DNA from: Acidiluteibacter sp963716125
Lineage (GTDB): Bacteria; Bacteroidota; Bacteroidia; Flavobacteriales_E; Vicingaceae
Assembly: GCA_963716125.1 (NCBI GenBank)
Contig: OY970294.1
Span: 2,418,001 to 2,482,000, forward strand
Direction: 5' to 3'
DNA length: 64,000 nucleotides
The position numbers and the translations under genes are program-made. The notes beneath the pieces are model-generated. The model saw only the letters and a program-made list of their open reading frames with translations, did no database searches and was not told the DNA's origin. Shown in pieces: positions 19,968-28,967 of this stretch (positions are counted from its first letter, which is position 1; each line of letters begins with the position of its first letter).

Positions 19968-20872
19968 TTAGAAAATATCCTCAGGGTGTTGATTAATTAA
20001 TGCACTCTCTATTTGCTTCATTCTTATAGGTTTAGTTAATGAACCTAAGTTTATCTAATTCAGGATAATTTTTATCCTTACCATAAATATCAAACACTAC
20101 TTTTCTATCTCTAAAACTTTTTAAGGGTTGTCCTAATCGCAATAAGCCTTCTTCCCTGCTTCTTTTTACTCTTTCCAAATCTATTTCAATTGGAATTAAT
20201 TCAGGTCCAGTGCTTGCTTGATATAAAATTCTTCCATCAGGTCCACAAACTATAGAACGACCAGTTCCACCTTCTCCCAAACCATTAATATCAAACACAT
20301 AACATTGATTAGTCGCTGCGGTTGCTTGTAGCTAATGCCAATTCAATGTCTCTATCAATTGTTCCTGTTAAGGTAGGGTGAATAATTACTTCAACACCTT
20401 TTACAGCCATTGTTCTAGAAGTTTCAGGAAACCACATATCATAACAAATAGAAATTCCAAATCTTCCTACTTCAGGCACATCCCAAATTAAAAACTCATT
20501 ACCACCAGTTACTCCTACTTCATAAGGATAAAATGGAAACATTTTATCATACCTTCCAACTATTTCACCTTGTGGATTAATTACAACTGCAGGTATTGTA
20601 GAGATTTTACCGTCCTTTTTGTAGAACATACTACCCGGAATTAACCAAATTCCGTATTTTTTTGCTATTTCTTGAAATTCTTTTTCGTCCTCATTTGGAT
20701 ATTCTTGAGCGTAATATGTTAATGGTCCGTAAGCACATAATTCACTTAATACTACCATTTGAACCCATGGATAAACAGAGCACATCACATCAATTTTATG
20801 TTTCATTAATGGAATATTTCTTTGATTTGCTGATACGTGCATTTGGATGCCTCCTATTGAAAATGGTTTCAT
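19968..20872 (-). pseudogene. Carbon-nitrogen hydrolase (nitrilase/amidase family), two frameshifts
   Basis: The first 187 codons (20872-20309) are in frame and hold the complete catalytic triad of the nitrilase superfamily: Glu in LSELCAYG, Lys in RYDKMFPFYP and Cys in GISICYDMWFP. A shift near 20315 leads to VFDINGLGEGGTGRSIVCG and GLLRLGQPLKSFRD, and a second near 20037 to LTKPIRMKQIESALINQ before the stop at 19968-19970. Restored length is about 300 residues, normal for N-carbamoylputrescine amidase-like enzymes. It is the least damaged of the broken genes. In context it could hydrolyse an amide of a diamine or its acid, which is an inference. Confidence 0.85.
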
Positions 20873-20960
20873 ATTTTTTTTTCGATAATCTAATTTAAAT
20901 GCTTATTTGTAAGCATATGATTAAACTTTTTCTACTGTTAATTATCTATTTATAATTCTT

Positions 20961-22277
20961 TTAATTTAGTTTAACAAATTTTTCTAATTCTTCTTCAATG
21001 ATATCCAAACCTTTATTTAATAATTCATCTGAAATTACTAAAGGATGATAAAGTTCTCAATACATTTTTGTGCACTCCTGCTGAGATGACTACTAAATCT
21101 CTTTTTGCACAAGCGTTGACCAATTGTGTAGCACAAATCATAGTCAGGCTGCTGTGGGTCATTGTCTTTAACAAATTCCATTGCAATCATTGCTCCTAAA
21201 CCTCTAACTTCTCCAATTTCAGAATGTTTTTTCTTTAAATCCTCAAATCTTTTACGGATGATATCGCCAACATTTTTGCCTTTACCATTCAAATCAATGT
21301 CTTCCATATATTTAATGGTTGCCAATGAAGCGGCACAAGCTATTGGGTTTCCTATATATGTTCCACCAATAGTTCCAGGTGCCGCAGCATCCATCACTTC
21401 TTGCTTTCCTATTACTGCACCAATAGGCATGCCAGAACCCATTGATTTTGCCCAAGTTGAAATATCTGGATCTACATCCATAATGCGTATAAGCTCCCCA
21501 AGCAGCTGTTCTTCCAAAACCAGTTTGAACTTCATCAAAAATTAATTTGATACCATAGCTATCACATATTTTCTCTTAAACCTTGAACGTAAGCTTTTGG
21601 AGCAACAGTAAAACCACCTTCACCTTGAACTAATTCAATAATTATAGCGGCTACATCTTCATGCAGAACATTGGTTTTAAAAAACTTTTCCAATTTTTTT
21701 AATTCAGATTCTACATAATCATTCTTCAGACTTCCCTTAATCCATTTTTATAGTAATTTGGATAATCAATTCGATAAACTTCCGGAGCAAATGGCCCACA
21801 ACCAATACTGTAGGCTGTTTTAGAGGTCAAGGTCATAGCCATCATAGTTCTTCCATGAAAAGCCCCTGAAAAACAAACGATTGCACTTCTACCAGTAGCT
21901 TGTCTTGCTATTTTAATAGCATTTTCAACCGCTTCAGCACCAGTGCTTACCAACATTGTTTTTGCTTTTCCACCATGAGGGAATAGCGTATTTAATTTTT
22001 CGCATAAGGCTATGTAAGGTTCATAAGTAACTACATTAAAGCTAGTATGAATATATTTTTGAGCTTGCTCTATAATTGCATCTACAACTGGTTGAGGACA
22101 ATGACCTGCATTTGCAACACCAATTCCACCTGTAAAATCAATTAATTCATTTCCATTAACATCTATAATTGTGGCATCCTTAGCCGACTGAACGGTAGCC
22201 GTATTAAATACACCAACTCCGTTAGCTACTGCATTTTTTCTTCTTTCTAAAAGAGCTTCACTTTTTGAATTATCCAT
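20961..22277 (-). pseudogene. Class III aminotransferase (GABA transaminase-like), broken by frameshifts
   Basis: First gene of the minus-strand operon. The first 183 codons (22277-21726) are open: LIDFTGGIGVANAGHCPQPV, LVSTGAEAVENAIKIARQAT and CFSGAFHGRTMMAMTLTSKT, all diagnostic of class III aminotransferases. Shifts follow near 21725 and 21565 (after VAPKAYVQGLRE; next frame reads IKLIFDEVQTGFGRT), near 21485, and near 21100 and 21060. The PLP lysine is in STWAKSMGSGMPIGAV. The end, LVISDELLNKGLDIIEEELE, stops at 20961-20963. Intact relatives of about 430 residues transfer the amino group of GABA, putrescine-derived or other omega-amino acids. At least five single-base shifts make it a clear pseudogene, if the bases are right. 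Confidence 0.87.
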
Positions 22278-22420
22278 TATTAAGTTTTATTTTAAAATTC
22301 TAATTTTAATAATCTTCAAATGTAAATCGAATTTTGACAGATATGAAAATTCAAAACAACTAAATTTAAACAAATTAAATCTTACTAAAACTTAGGTAAA
22401 TTTAAGCCTAAAAATAAACT

Positions 22421-22428
22421 TAAATTTG
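22421..22428 (+). promoter_or_regulatory. Candidate Bacteroidota -7 element (TAAATTTG) for the PhnA-like gene
   Basis: TAAATTTG matches the Bacteroidota TAnnTTTG -7 consensus and ends 22 bases before the ATG at 22451, a plausible spacing. No clear -33 TTG is seen. It lies in the divergent gap shared with the aminotransferase pseudogene. Confidence 0.45.
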
Positions 22429-22450
22429 CGATTTACAACACTTAAACCTT

Positions 22451-23026
22451 ATGAATTTAGAAAAAGAATTGCAGTTAAGAAGTGAGTCAAAATGTGAATT
22501 ATGTTCATCAACTGAAAATTTAGGCATTTATGTTCTTCCTCCCTTGCTTGAAAATACATTAGAAAATTCCATTTATGCTTGTAATAATTGCATATCACAA
22601 ATAGAAAATCCTGAAAAGGTGGTTCCCAACCATTGGCGTTGTTTAAATGACAGTATGTGGAATCCAAATACTGCTGTACAAATTGTAGCCTATAGAATGC
22701 TGAACAGATTAAGATCTGAAGGATGGCCTGTAGATTTGATTGATATGATGTATTTAGATCAAGAATCATTGGAATATGCAAAAGAAACAATAGTTGATGC
22801 AAATGAAGATGCAGTCATTCATAAAGATAGTAATGGCGCTGTTTTAAATGCAGGCGATACTGTGGTTCTAATTAAAGATCTGAACGTAAAAGGGGCAAAT
22901 TTCACTGCCAAAAGAGGAACAGCAGTAAGAGGAATATCATTAGTTTATGAAAATGCAGCTCAAATAGAAGGCAAAGTGAGTGGACAACAGATCGTAATTT
23001 TGACTGAATTTGTGAAGAAATCTTAA
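22451..23026 (+). CDS. yjdM: PhnA/YjdM-family zinc-ribbon protein
   Basis: A 191-residue protein. Residues 1-60 contain two Cys pairs (CELCSS and CNNC) that form a zinc ribbon, and the C-terminal 70 residues carry the PhnA domain (SNGAVLNAGDTVVLIKDLNV, then KRGTAVRGISLV). It is longer than E. coli YjdM (about 110) because a helical segment (WRCLNDSMWNPNTAVQIVAY and on) lies between, as is usual in Bacteroidota members. Despite the old name for alkylphosphonate uptake, the family's role is not established. The gene is transcribed away from the decayed operon and is intact, marking the edge of the damaged block. Confidence 0.82.
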   Translation: MNLEKELQLRSESKCELCSSTENLGIYVLPPLLENTLENSIYACNNCISQIENPEKVVPNHWRCLNDSMWNPNTAVQIVAYRMLNRLRSEGWPVDLIDMMYLDQESLEYAKETIVDANEDAVIHKDSNGAVLNAGDTVVLIKDLNVKGANFTAKRGTAVRGISLVYENAAQIEGKVSGQQIVILTEFVKKS

Positions 23027-23102
23027 TTTTATTTATTGATTTAAACAATATGGTTTAGACTTTTTCGTTTTGGATTTCCTAACCAAATAAAATATTGCTA
23101 AA

Positions 23103-23750
23103 ATGAAAAATTGGATCTCAACTATTGTTTTTACTGCCCTTATTATTGGATTATTTTCATGTAAAAAAGAAGATGATGAAATAAAACCTACACCTATTAA
23201 TAATAGTTATACAAAATTAGAAGTAGGTAATTATTGGATTTATGAAAATTTTGAAATTGACTCTAATGGTACTGAAACACCTCTCAATACTTTTGATAGT
23301 AGTTATGTAGAGAAAGATACTTTGATCAATGGAAATAAGTATGCAGTTTTAGTTTTACCCGATATTATTCAACCGAGAAAGTTCTTAAGAGATTCCTTAC
23401 ATTATATAGTTGATAGTATGGGAATTATTCGTTTTTCGTCTCAAAAATTTAATTCAGAATTGATGCCTACACATTATAAAATTATAAAAGCAGGTGATAC
23501 TTTATTTAGCAGAAGAATTTATATGACTAATAAAGACAGTTTGGTATCAGTGCCTGCGGGTGATTTTTTAACGTATAATTATCTTATTGATATAAAGTAT
23601 GGTAATAGCATCTATGCAAAGGATTATTTGGACAGAAAAATAAATCAATTGTATGCTAAAAATATTGGAATTATTTACAATACAAAAATTTCCTTTGCTT
23701 CTGCAAAAAAATATACCATTCAAAAATTAGTCAGATATAAAGTTCAATAA
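23103..23750 (+). CDS. Lipoprotein of unknown function
   Basis: A 215-residue protein with a lipoprotein signal (MKNWISTIVFTALIIGLFSC, lipobox Cys at residue 20) followed by the acidic KKEDDEIKP often found after Bacteroidota lipobox cysteines. The remainder is beta-rich, with YTKLEVGNYWIYENFEIDSN near the start, a phrase common in secreted Bacteroidota proteins. No catalytic motif is visible. A strong hairpin terminator follows directly, so it is probably a single-gene unit. I do not recognise a more specific family. Confidence 0.65.
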   Translation: MKNWISTIVFTALIIGLFSCKKEDDEIKPTPINNSYTKLEVGNYWIYENFEIDSNGTETPLNTFDSSYVEKDTLINGNKYAVLVLPDIIQPRKFLRDSLHYIVDSMGIIRFSSQKFNSELMPTHYKIIKAGDTLFSRRIYMTNKDSLVSVPAGDFLTYNYLIDIKYGNSIYAKDYLDRKINQLYAKNIGIIYNTKISFASAKKYTIQKLVRYKVQ

Positions 23751-23765
23751 TTAATTAAGAGTTAA

Positions 23766-23802
23766 AAAGGCTGCATTTTTTTTAAATGTAGCCTTTTTTT
23801 TT
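23766..23802 (+). terminator. Rho-independent terminator after the lipoprotein gene
   Basis: A 13-bp stem, AAAGGCTGCATTT with AAATGTAGCCTTT (one G-T pair), a short T-rich loop and a trailing run of nine T. It starts 16 bases after the stop of the lipoprotein gene. Confidence 0.88.
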
Positions 23803-23932
23803 GCTCAAATCCTTTTTATGATTATCCAATCAATTTTGTATATTGCACCACAAACTACTTAAAATTATAAATAAATTAAACTCTTAGATGACAAGTAATT
23901 ATATTTAAAATCGACTGCTTTTTTTACCTTTC

Positions 23933-25054
23933 ATGGACTTTAAATTTTCAAATATTTTTAAATTCTTCCTACTCTTTGCCTTAATGCAATTGGTCAGCGC
24001 TTGCAAAGTAGGCCGCTCTATTATATACAATTTCGCGGATATTGATGACTATGAGAAGTTTGAAAATAGAGCAATACAAAAACCATTAAAAAGTTTTAAT
24101 TTTAATACTACTGAGAATGGTGTTTTCCCAAAAAAAGTAACAAAAGCTGATAGTATTGATATTCCTTTTGATCAATTTTTAGCAGAAAATAAAACGGTTG
24201 CATTTCTTATTATCAAAGACGATACGATTCAATATGAAAAGTATTTTAATGATTACCAACAAGAATCTATAACCACTTCTTTTTCTATGGCTAAATCAGT
24301 TATTTCTATATTGATTGGTTGTGCCATAGATGATGGTTATATAAAAAATACACAGCAATTAGTAGGTTATTATGTTCCTGAAATTAGACATAAAGGGTTT
24401 AATGATGTAACTATTGAACATTTGCTTCAAATGACTTCAGGAATTAAATTCAATGAAAGTTATTATAACCCTTTTGGCGATGCAGCTACCTTTTATTATG
24501 GTACAAATCTTAGAAAAGCAGTAGCTAAAATGAAGTTAGATAATACTCCAGGAACATCTTTTGATTATACAAGTGGTAGCACTCAATTGTTAGGATTGAT
24601 ATTAGAGAGAGCATTAATAACCAAAACAATAAGTCAATACTTAGAGGAAAAACTATGGAAACCTTTAGGCATGGAATATGATGCTAGTTGGAGTTTGGAT
24701 AGAGAAACGAATGGTTTAGAAAAAACATTTTGTTGTATCAACGCTAGAGCAAGAGATTTTGCTAAAATTGGTCGACTATATCTAAATAATGGTGATTGGA
24801 ATGGTAAACAAATCGTTTCAAAGAAGTGGGTAAAACAGTCATTAAAAAATGACACGACAAATGGCAGCGTTTCTTATTATCAATACCAATGGTGGTTGAG
24901 CCAAAAAAATAATGATTTTATGGCAAAAGGTATTTTGGGACAATATATTTATGTCAATCCTGCCAAAAATCTAATTATTGTTAGAATGGGTGAAAACTAT
25001 GGCAAAACATCTTGGGAAGGTCTTTTCAGAGGAATTTCTAACATGTATCCCTAA
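23933..25054 (+). CDS. Serine hydrolase, beta-lactamase class C-like lipoprotein
   Basis: A 373-residue protein with a lipobox (LMQLVSACKVG, Cys about 24), so probably membrane anchored. The beta-lactamase/penicillin-binding fold is shown by the SxxK motif in TTSFSMAKSVIS (Ser about 118), the YxS-type motif in SFDYTSGSTQLLG (Tyr about 210) and the later WWLSQKNNDFMAKGILGQYI region, where a Gly-rich segment replaces the KTG motif. The typical phrase IEHLLQMTSGIKFNE is present. Family members hydrolyse peptides, esters or beta-lactams; the natural substrate is unknown here. The next gene starts two bases after its stop, so they form an operon with an M50 protease-like gene. Confidence 0.87.
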   Translation: MDFKFSNIFKFFLLFALMQLVSACKVGRSIIYNFADIDDYEKFENRAIQKPLKSFNFNTTENGVFPKKVTKADSIDIPFDQFLAENKTVAFLIIKDDTIQYEKYFNDYQQESITTSFSMAKSVISILIGCAIDDGYIKNTQQLVGYYVPEIRHKGFNDVTIEHLLQMTSGIKFNESYYNPFGDAATFYYGTNLRKAVAKMKLDNTPGTSFDYTSGSTQLLGLILERALITKTISQYLEEKLWKPLGMEYDASWSLDRETNGLEKTFCCINARARDFAKIGRLYLNNGDWNGKQIVSKKWVKQSLKNDTTNGSVSYYQYQWWLSQKNNDFMAKGILGQYIYVNPAKNLIIVRMGENYGKTSWEGLFRGISNMYP

Positions 25055-25056
25055 TA

Positions 25057-25671
25057 ATGCAACGAAAATTCCAACTTAAATCGTTTTCCTTTTTATCAGT
25101 TGCATTTTTTCTAACAGTTATTATTGGTACACTTACACATGAGATGGGACATTATTTAGCTGCAAAATTATTGGGCTATTCAGCAGAGATTCATTTTGAT
25201 AGAACAAGCTACATTATTCCTGAAATTGAAAAAATCACCCATTTAGATCAATTATTGGTGACCATTGGAGGTCCATTTCAAACGATAATATTTGGAACCA
25301 TTGGCTATATAATCCTTTTAAAAGGGGCTAAAACTAAAGAATTTACCATCATTCAATGGGTTGCAGTTTTTCTAAGTTTTTTTTGGTCCAGAGAATTATT
25401 CAATTTAATATCAGGGTTATTTTACGGAATTTTAAACAAAAGTGAATCCTTTTTTGGTGGTGACGAAGCTATTATATCCAAATTATTACATCTTCCAACC
25501 TATTTCTTTTCCATTCTTTTAGGACTTATCGGTTTGATCATATTAATAGATGTAACCTTTAGACTAATTCCGAAAACTATTAGAATTGAATTTATATCAA
25601 GCGGTTTGGTTTCTTGCTTCATTGGTTATTATGTGTGGATGTATCAATTAGGTTCGTTAATACTACCGTAA
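25057..25671 (+). CDS. M50-type membrane metallopeptidase-like protein
   Basis: A 204-residue membrane protein with the zinc motif HEMGH (residues about 28-32) inside its first membrane helix region (GTLTHEMGHYLAAKLLGY) and a further helix GGPFQTIIFGTIGYIILL. Five to six membrane segments are predicted. HExxH within a membrane helix plus a downstream GGP-like motif are the marks of M50/site-2 protease-fold proteins. An NPDG/DxP motif is not obvious, so a variant of the fold is possible. It follows the serine hydrolase by two bases and was probably co-expressed with it. The substrate is unknown. Confidence 0.72.
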   Translation: MQRKFQLKSFSFLSVAFFLTVIIGTLTHEMGHYLAAKLLGYSAEIHFDRTSYIIPEIEKITHLDQLLVTIGGPFQTIIFGTIGYIILLKGAKTKEFTIIQWVAVFLSFFWSRELFNLISGLFYGILNKSESFFGGDEAIISKLLHLPTYFFSILLGLIGLIILIDVTFRLIPKTIRIEFISSGLVSCFIGYYVWMYQLGSLILP

Positions 25672-25760
25672 CAATCTTTTAAATTTTAACAATTTCATTT
25701 GGAATAATTTTGTTTATTTGTTAAACCAATCTGTAATAAAGCCAACTACATTTATTCTCT

Positions 25761-26639
25761 ATGAAAAAAATCTATCTTATTTCCCTTTTTCTATTGACAT
25801 ATTCAGGCTTGTTTTCACAAGATTTGATAGTGACCCAAAAAGGTGATTCTATTTTTTGCACCATCAGTAAGGAAAATAGGGATTTTGTATATTTTTCGTA
25901 TTTCGATACCGATAACATTCAAAAAAACAGCTTATTAATTAGAGAAAAGATTTTTTCTATTACCAAAAACTATGCAACATTACATCCTGAAACATATCCT
26001 ACTCCTCCCGTTAAAAATATAGAATACGACCAATTTAGGATAGGAATTTATGGTGGATTTAGTTATTTGCTAGCACCTTTAGCTCAAGGAATAGGACAAG
26101 ATTTAGAAAATCATTTAAACGCATTAAAAACTGGTTATCACTTTGGCGCCAATGCAGAATTCTATTTTAGCGAATATTTAGGAATAGGACTGAAATTGTG
26201 TAGATTTAGGACTAAAAATCAATCTAATGACATCCTATTCCCTGATAATAAGGGAGGGTTTTATAAAGGTTTTTTGAGAGAGGATATTTATACTACCTTC
26301 CTAGGGCCTTCATTTTCTACAAGAATCTACAATATGAAAAAAACGAATAGTTTTTCCGCAAATATAGCCGTAGGGTATGTGGGATATGTAGACAATGTCA
26401 TTTCAATTTACCCAACGCTTATCAAAGCAAAAACTGCAGGCATAGTGATTGAATTTGATTACGACATAGGATTGAGCAACAGTTTTAGTTTAGGTATGAT
26501 GATGTCTATCCTTCTCAGTAATTTCAACACATTTGAAGTGACTCAAGGCAACTTTACACAATCTATCACATTAGAAGAGGGTCAATATGAAGGTTTGAAT
26601 AGATTAGATTTAGGTTTGGTACTTCGATTTAATCGTTAA
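25761..26639 (+). CDS. Outer-membrane beta-barrel protein of unknown function
   Basis: A 292-residue protein with a signal peptide (MKKIYLISLFLLTYSGLFSQ), a short N-terminal beta segment (DLIVTQKGDSIFCTISKENR, a phrase common in Bacteroidota surface proteins) and then a barrel region (FRIGIYGGFSYLLAPLAQGI and on) finishing LGLVLRFNR. The N-terminal part resembles small domains that precede PorT-like barrels. No enzyme motif is visible. It lies 17 bases before a lipoprotein gene on the same strand. Confidence 0.65.
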   Translation: MKKIYLISLFLLTYSGLFSQDLIVTQKGDSIFCTISKENRDFVYFSYFDTDNIQKNSLLIREKIFSITKNYATLHPETYPTPPVKNIEYDQFRIGIYGGFSYLLAPLAQGIGQDLENHLNALKTGYHFGANAEFYFSEYLGIGLKLCRFRTKNQSNDILFPDNKGGFYKGFLREDIYTTFLGPSFSTRIYNMKKTNSFSANIAVGYVGYVDNVISIYPTLIKAKTAGIVIEFDYDIGLSNSFSLGMMMSILLSNFNTFEVTQGNFTQSITLEEGQYEGLNRLDLGLVLRFNR

Positions 26640-26655
26640 ATTCGCAGAAAAAACT

Positions 26656-27084
26656 ATGAAAATTTTAAAACACTTATTACTTATAGCAATTATCAGTCTT
26701 ATTTCGGCTTGTAACAATTCATCGGAATCGGATAAAAAGCAGGAAACAGAAGTAGAAAACCATGCTGAAGAAGGAAGTAATAAACTAAAAATGAACGGGA
26801 CTGAAAAATGGCAAGCAAATCCTGAGACTACCGAAGGCATTAACAACATGGCATCTCTCATTGATAATTATAATGCTAATGATCAACAAAATTTTGCAGG
26901 ATTAGAAAGTGAATTAAATACTCAATTTCAATTAATTTTTGAAAGATGCACTATGAAAGGAGAAGCACATAATCAATTGCATAATTTTTTAATGCCTCTT
27001 AAAAATAAATTAGAAAATATTAGTGAGCAAAATGTATCAGAAACTAGAAGTTATTTATACAACTATTACGATTATTTTGAATAA
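26656..27084 (+). CDS. Small helical lipoprotein
   Basis: A 142-residue lipoprotein with the signal MKILKHLLLIAIISLISAC (lipobox Cys at 19), an acidic and Ser-rich linker, and a helical C-terminal domain that contains FERCTMKGEAHNQLHNFLMP. The Cys/His-containing helix is reminiscent of metal- or heme-binding helical bundles, but too little is conserved for a call. It lies directly after the barrel gene, suggesting co-transcription. I do not recognise the family. Confidence 0.6.
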   Translation: MKILKHLLLIAIISLISACNNSSESDKKQETEVENHAEEGSNKLKMNGTEKWQANPETTEGINNMASLIDNYNANDQQNFAGLESELNTQFQLIFERCTMKGEAHNQLHNFLMPLKNKLENISEQNVSETRSYLYNYYDYFE

Positions 27085-27158
27085 TTTAAAGTTTTAAACT
27101 ATCTTATTTAGACTCAATCTAAAATAGATATTTTATATTAATGTAGTGCGCCTATGGG

Positions 27159-27166
27159 TACATTTG
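27159..27166 (+). promoter_or_regulatory. Candidate -7 element (TACATTTG) for the FMN protein gene
   Basis: TACATTTG fits TAnnTTTG and lies 24 bases before the ATG at 27191. No good -33 TTG is seen, so support is modest. Confidence 0.4.
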
Positions 27167-27190
27167 TGCTGTTTTTAATTTAAATTTTCC

Positions 27191-28693
27191 ATGAAAAAGA
27201 TAGTTCGTTTTATTTTTGCTTTAGCCTCACTGTTCGCATTTTTTTATTTACTTATATTTTTTCCAATTCCTAGTTTAATAGGGTTAGCTGTAATTATTAC
27301 AGTGGTAGGTATCTATGATTTATCTCAAAAAAGTCATACCATTTTAAGAAACTTTCCAATAATTGGTCATTTTAGATATTTATTGGAAGGAATTGGCCCA
27401 GAAATTCGTCAATACTTTATAGAATCAGATACAGATGGTAGACCTTTAAATAGAAACCAAAGAACTTATGTATACAGTAGAGCAAAATTAGAAAATACAA
27501 CTCATCCCTTTGGTACAGAGCACGATTTACAAAAAGAAGGATTAGAGTGGGTGGCACATTCAATTTATCCTTCAAAGATGATGGTTGAGCATCCTCGTGT
27601 ACTGATTGGAAATCAATATTGCAAACAACCTTATTCTGCGAGTGTTTTAAATGTTTCAGCAATGAGTTACGGTTCATTAAGTAAAAATGCTATTATGGCT
27701 TTAAACTTAGGAGCTAAAGGAGGAAATTTCTATCACAACACTGGTGAAGGAAGTGTTTCCGATTTTCATTTAATGGGAGGAGATTTAGTATATCAAGTAG
27801 GTACAGGATATTTTGGATGTAGAGACGATGAAGGCAACTTTTCAGAAGAGAAATTCACTGTAAGCGCAAGTCACAAAGAAGTTAAAATGATTGAGTTAAA
27901 GCTTTCACAAGGAGCAAAACCTGGTCATGGTGGTATGTTGCCTGCTTCTAAAAATAACGAAGAAATTGCTAGAATAAGAGGTATTAAACCTTGGGTAGAT
28001 GTACATTCTCCATCAGCGCACTCTGCTTTTTCAACTCCAGAAGGATTATTGGAATTATTAAAGAGAATGCGCCATCTTTCAGGAGGAAAACCTGTAGGAT
28101 TTAAAATCTGTATTGGGAATACAAAAGAGTTTGAGGATATTTGTGAAGCAATGAGTAAAACCGATATTATTCCAGATTTTATAACAATTGATGGAGCCGA
28201 AGGTGGCACAGGTGCAGCGCCTATTGTTTTTTCAGACCATGTAGGTATGCCATGGGAAAATGCCTTAATTTTTGCAGTAAACACATTGAAAAAGTGTGGG
28301 TTAAAAGATAAAGTTAAAGTTATAACTTCAGGTAAAATTATTGATGGTTTTGATATTTTCAAGGCACTTTGTCTAGGTGCTGATTTATGTAATTCGGCTA
28401 GGGCTATGATGCTGGCCATTGGTTGCATTCAAGCTTTAGAGTGCCATAAAAATACTTGCCCCACAGGAGTGGCAACTAACAAGCCTTCATTGTTTAGAGG
28501 TTTAGTAGTAGAAGATAAATGGAAAAGAGTAAAACATTATCATAGTGGCACTATGAAAGACTTTTTAGAGGTTTTTGCCGCTTCAGGTTGCACAGAATTA
28601 AGTCAATTAAACAGTGACATGATATTTAGACAAATGAGTGGCAAAGCGGTTCCTTTTAGTTTATTGCATCCTAATTTAGCTGCAATAAATTAA
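27191..28693 (+). CDS. FMN-binding glutamate-synthase-like protein
   Basis: A 500-residue protein with two N-terminal membrane helices (residues 5-45), then a TIM-barrel glutamate synthase central domain: SAMSYGSLSKNAIMALNLGA, NTGEGSVSDFH, QGAKPGHGGMLPASK, FITIDGAEGGTGAAP and the Cys cluster CIQALECHKNTCPTGVATN for an iron-sulfur centre. It lacks the amidotransferase domain of full GltB. Such stand-alone, membrane-anchored homologues are common, but their reaction is unproven; an FMN/Fe-S oxidoreductase with an unknown substrate is the safe statement. The gene stands alone. Confidence 0.88.
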   Translation: MKKIVRFIFALASLFAFFYLLIFFPIPSLIGLAVIITVVGIYDLSQKSHTILRNFPIIGHFRYLLEGIGPEIRQYFIESDTDGRPLNRNQRTYVYSRAKLENTTHPFGTEHDLQKEGLEWVAHSIYPSKMMVEHPRVLIGNQYCKQPYSASVLNVSAMSYGSLSKNAIMALNLGAKGGNFYHNTGEGSVSDFHLMGGDLVYQVGTGYFGCRDDEGNFSEEKFTVSASHKEVKMIELKLSQGAKPGHGGMLPASKNNEEIARIRGIKPWVDVHSPSAHSAFSTPEGLLELLKRMRHLSGGKPVGFKICIGNTKEFEDICEAMSKTDIIPDFITIDGAEGGTGAAPIVFSDHVGMPWENALIFAVNTLKKCGLKDKVKVITSGKIIDGFDIFKALCLGADLCNSARAMMLAIGCIQALECHKNTCPTGVATNKPSLFRGLVVEDKWKRVKHYHSGTMKDFLEVFAASGCTELSQLNSDMIFRQMSGKAVPFSLLHPNLAAIN

Positions 28694-28794
28694 AATAGTA
28701 TTGCTAATTAATAGTTCAATCTTTTGGAAGATATTAATATAGAGCACAGCAACTAATTTTAGTTATATAGTTACACTTTTCAAAAATTAAACCC

Positions 28795-28938
28795 ATGAGA
28801 AATTTAAATCTATTTATCTCTTTATTACTTTCATCAGTTTCTTATGTTCAAAAAGGCCCTGCAGGAGTTGGTGATTCCACAAATAATGAACTTTGGCTTG
28901 TAGCACACCAACTGTTATTCGAACGCAGGAACGATTAA
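28795..28938 (+). pseudogene. N-terminal remnant of a large secreted (adhesin-like) protein
   Basis: Reads MRNLNLFISLLLSSVSYVQK and then GPAGVGDSTNNELWL before losing the frame and stopping. A signal peptide followed by GPxGVGD..N.LWL is the usual beginning of very large Bacteroidota surface proteins with concanavalin/LamG-like modules and T9SS sorting domains. A shifted frame continues NAGTIK, as in intact relatives, for a few codons. Nothing further of such a protein follows, since a different gene starts at 28968, so this is the stub left by a deletion. Confidence 0.5.
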
Positions 28939-28967
28939 AGCTTTAAATAGATATCAAAAACTGATTT

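Noticed and set aside
14473..22000. Plus-strand frames inside the decayed operon (for example 15706-15906 and 21162-21545)
   Set aside because: They lie opposite recognisable fragments of the minus-strand genes, have no family resemblance and read like shadows of those genes.
14232..22277. Programmed frameshifting as explanation of the broken operon
   Set aside because: There are too many breaks per gene, in both directions and outside slippery runs; decay or sequence error is far simpler.
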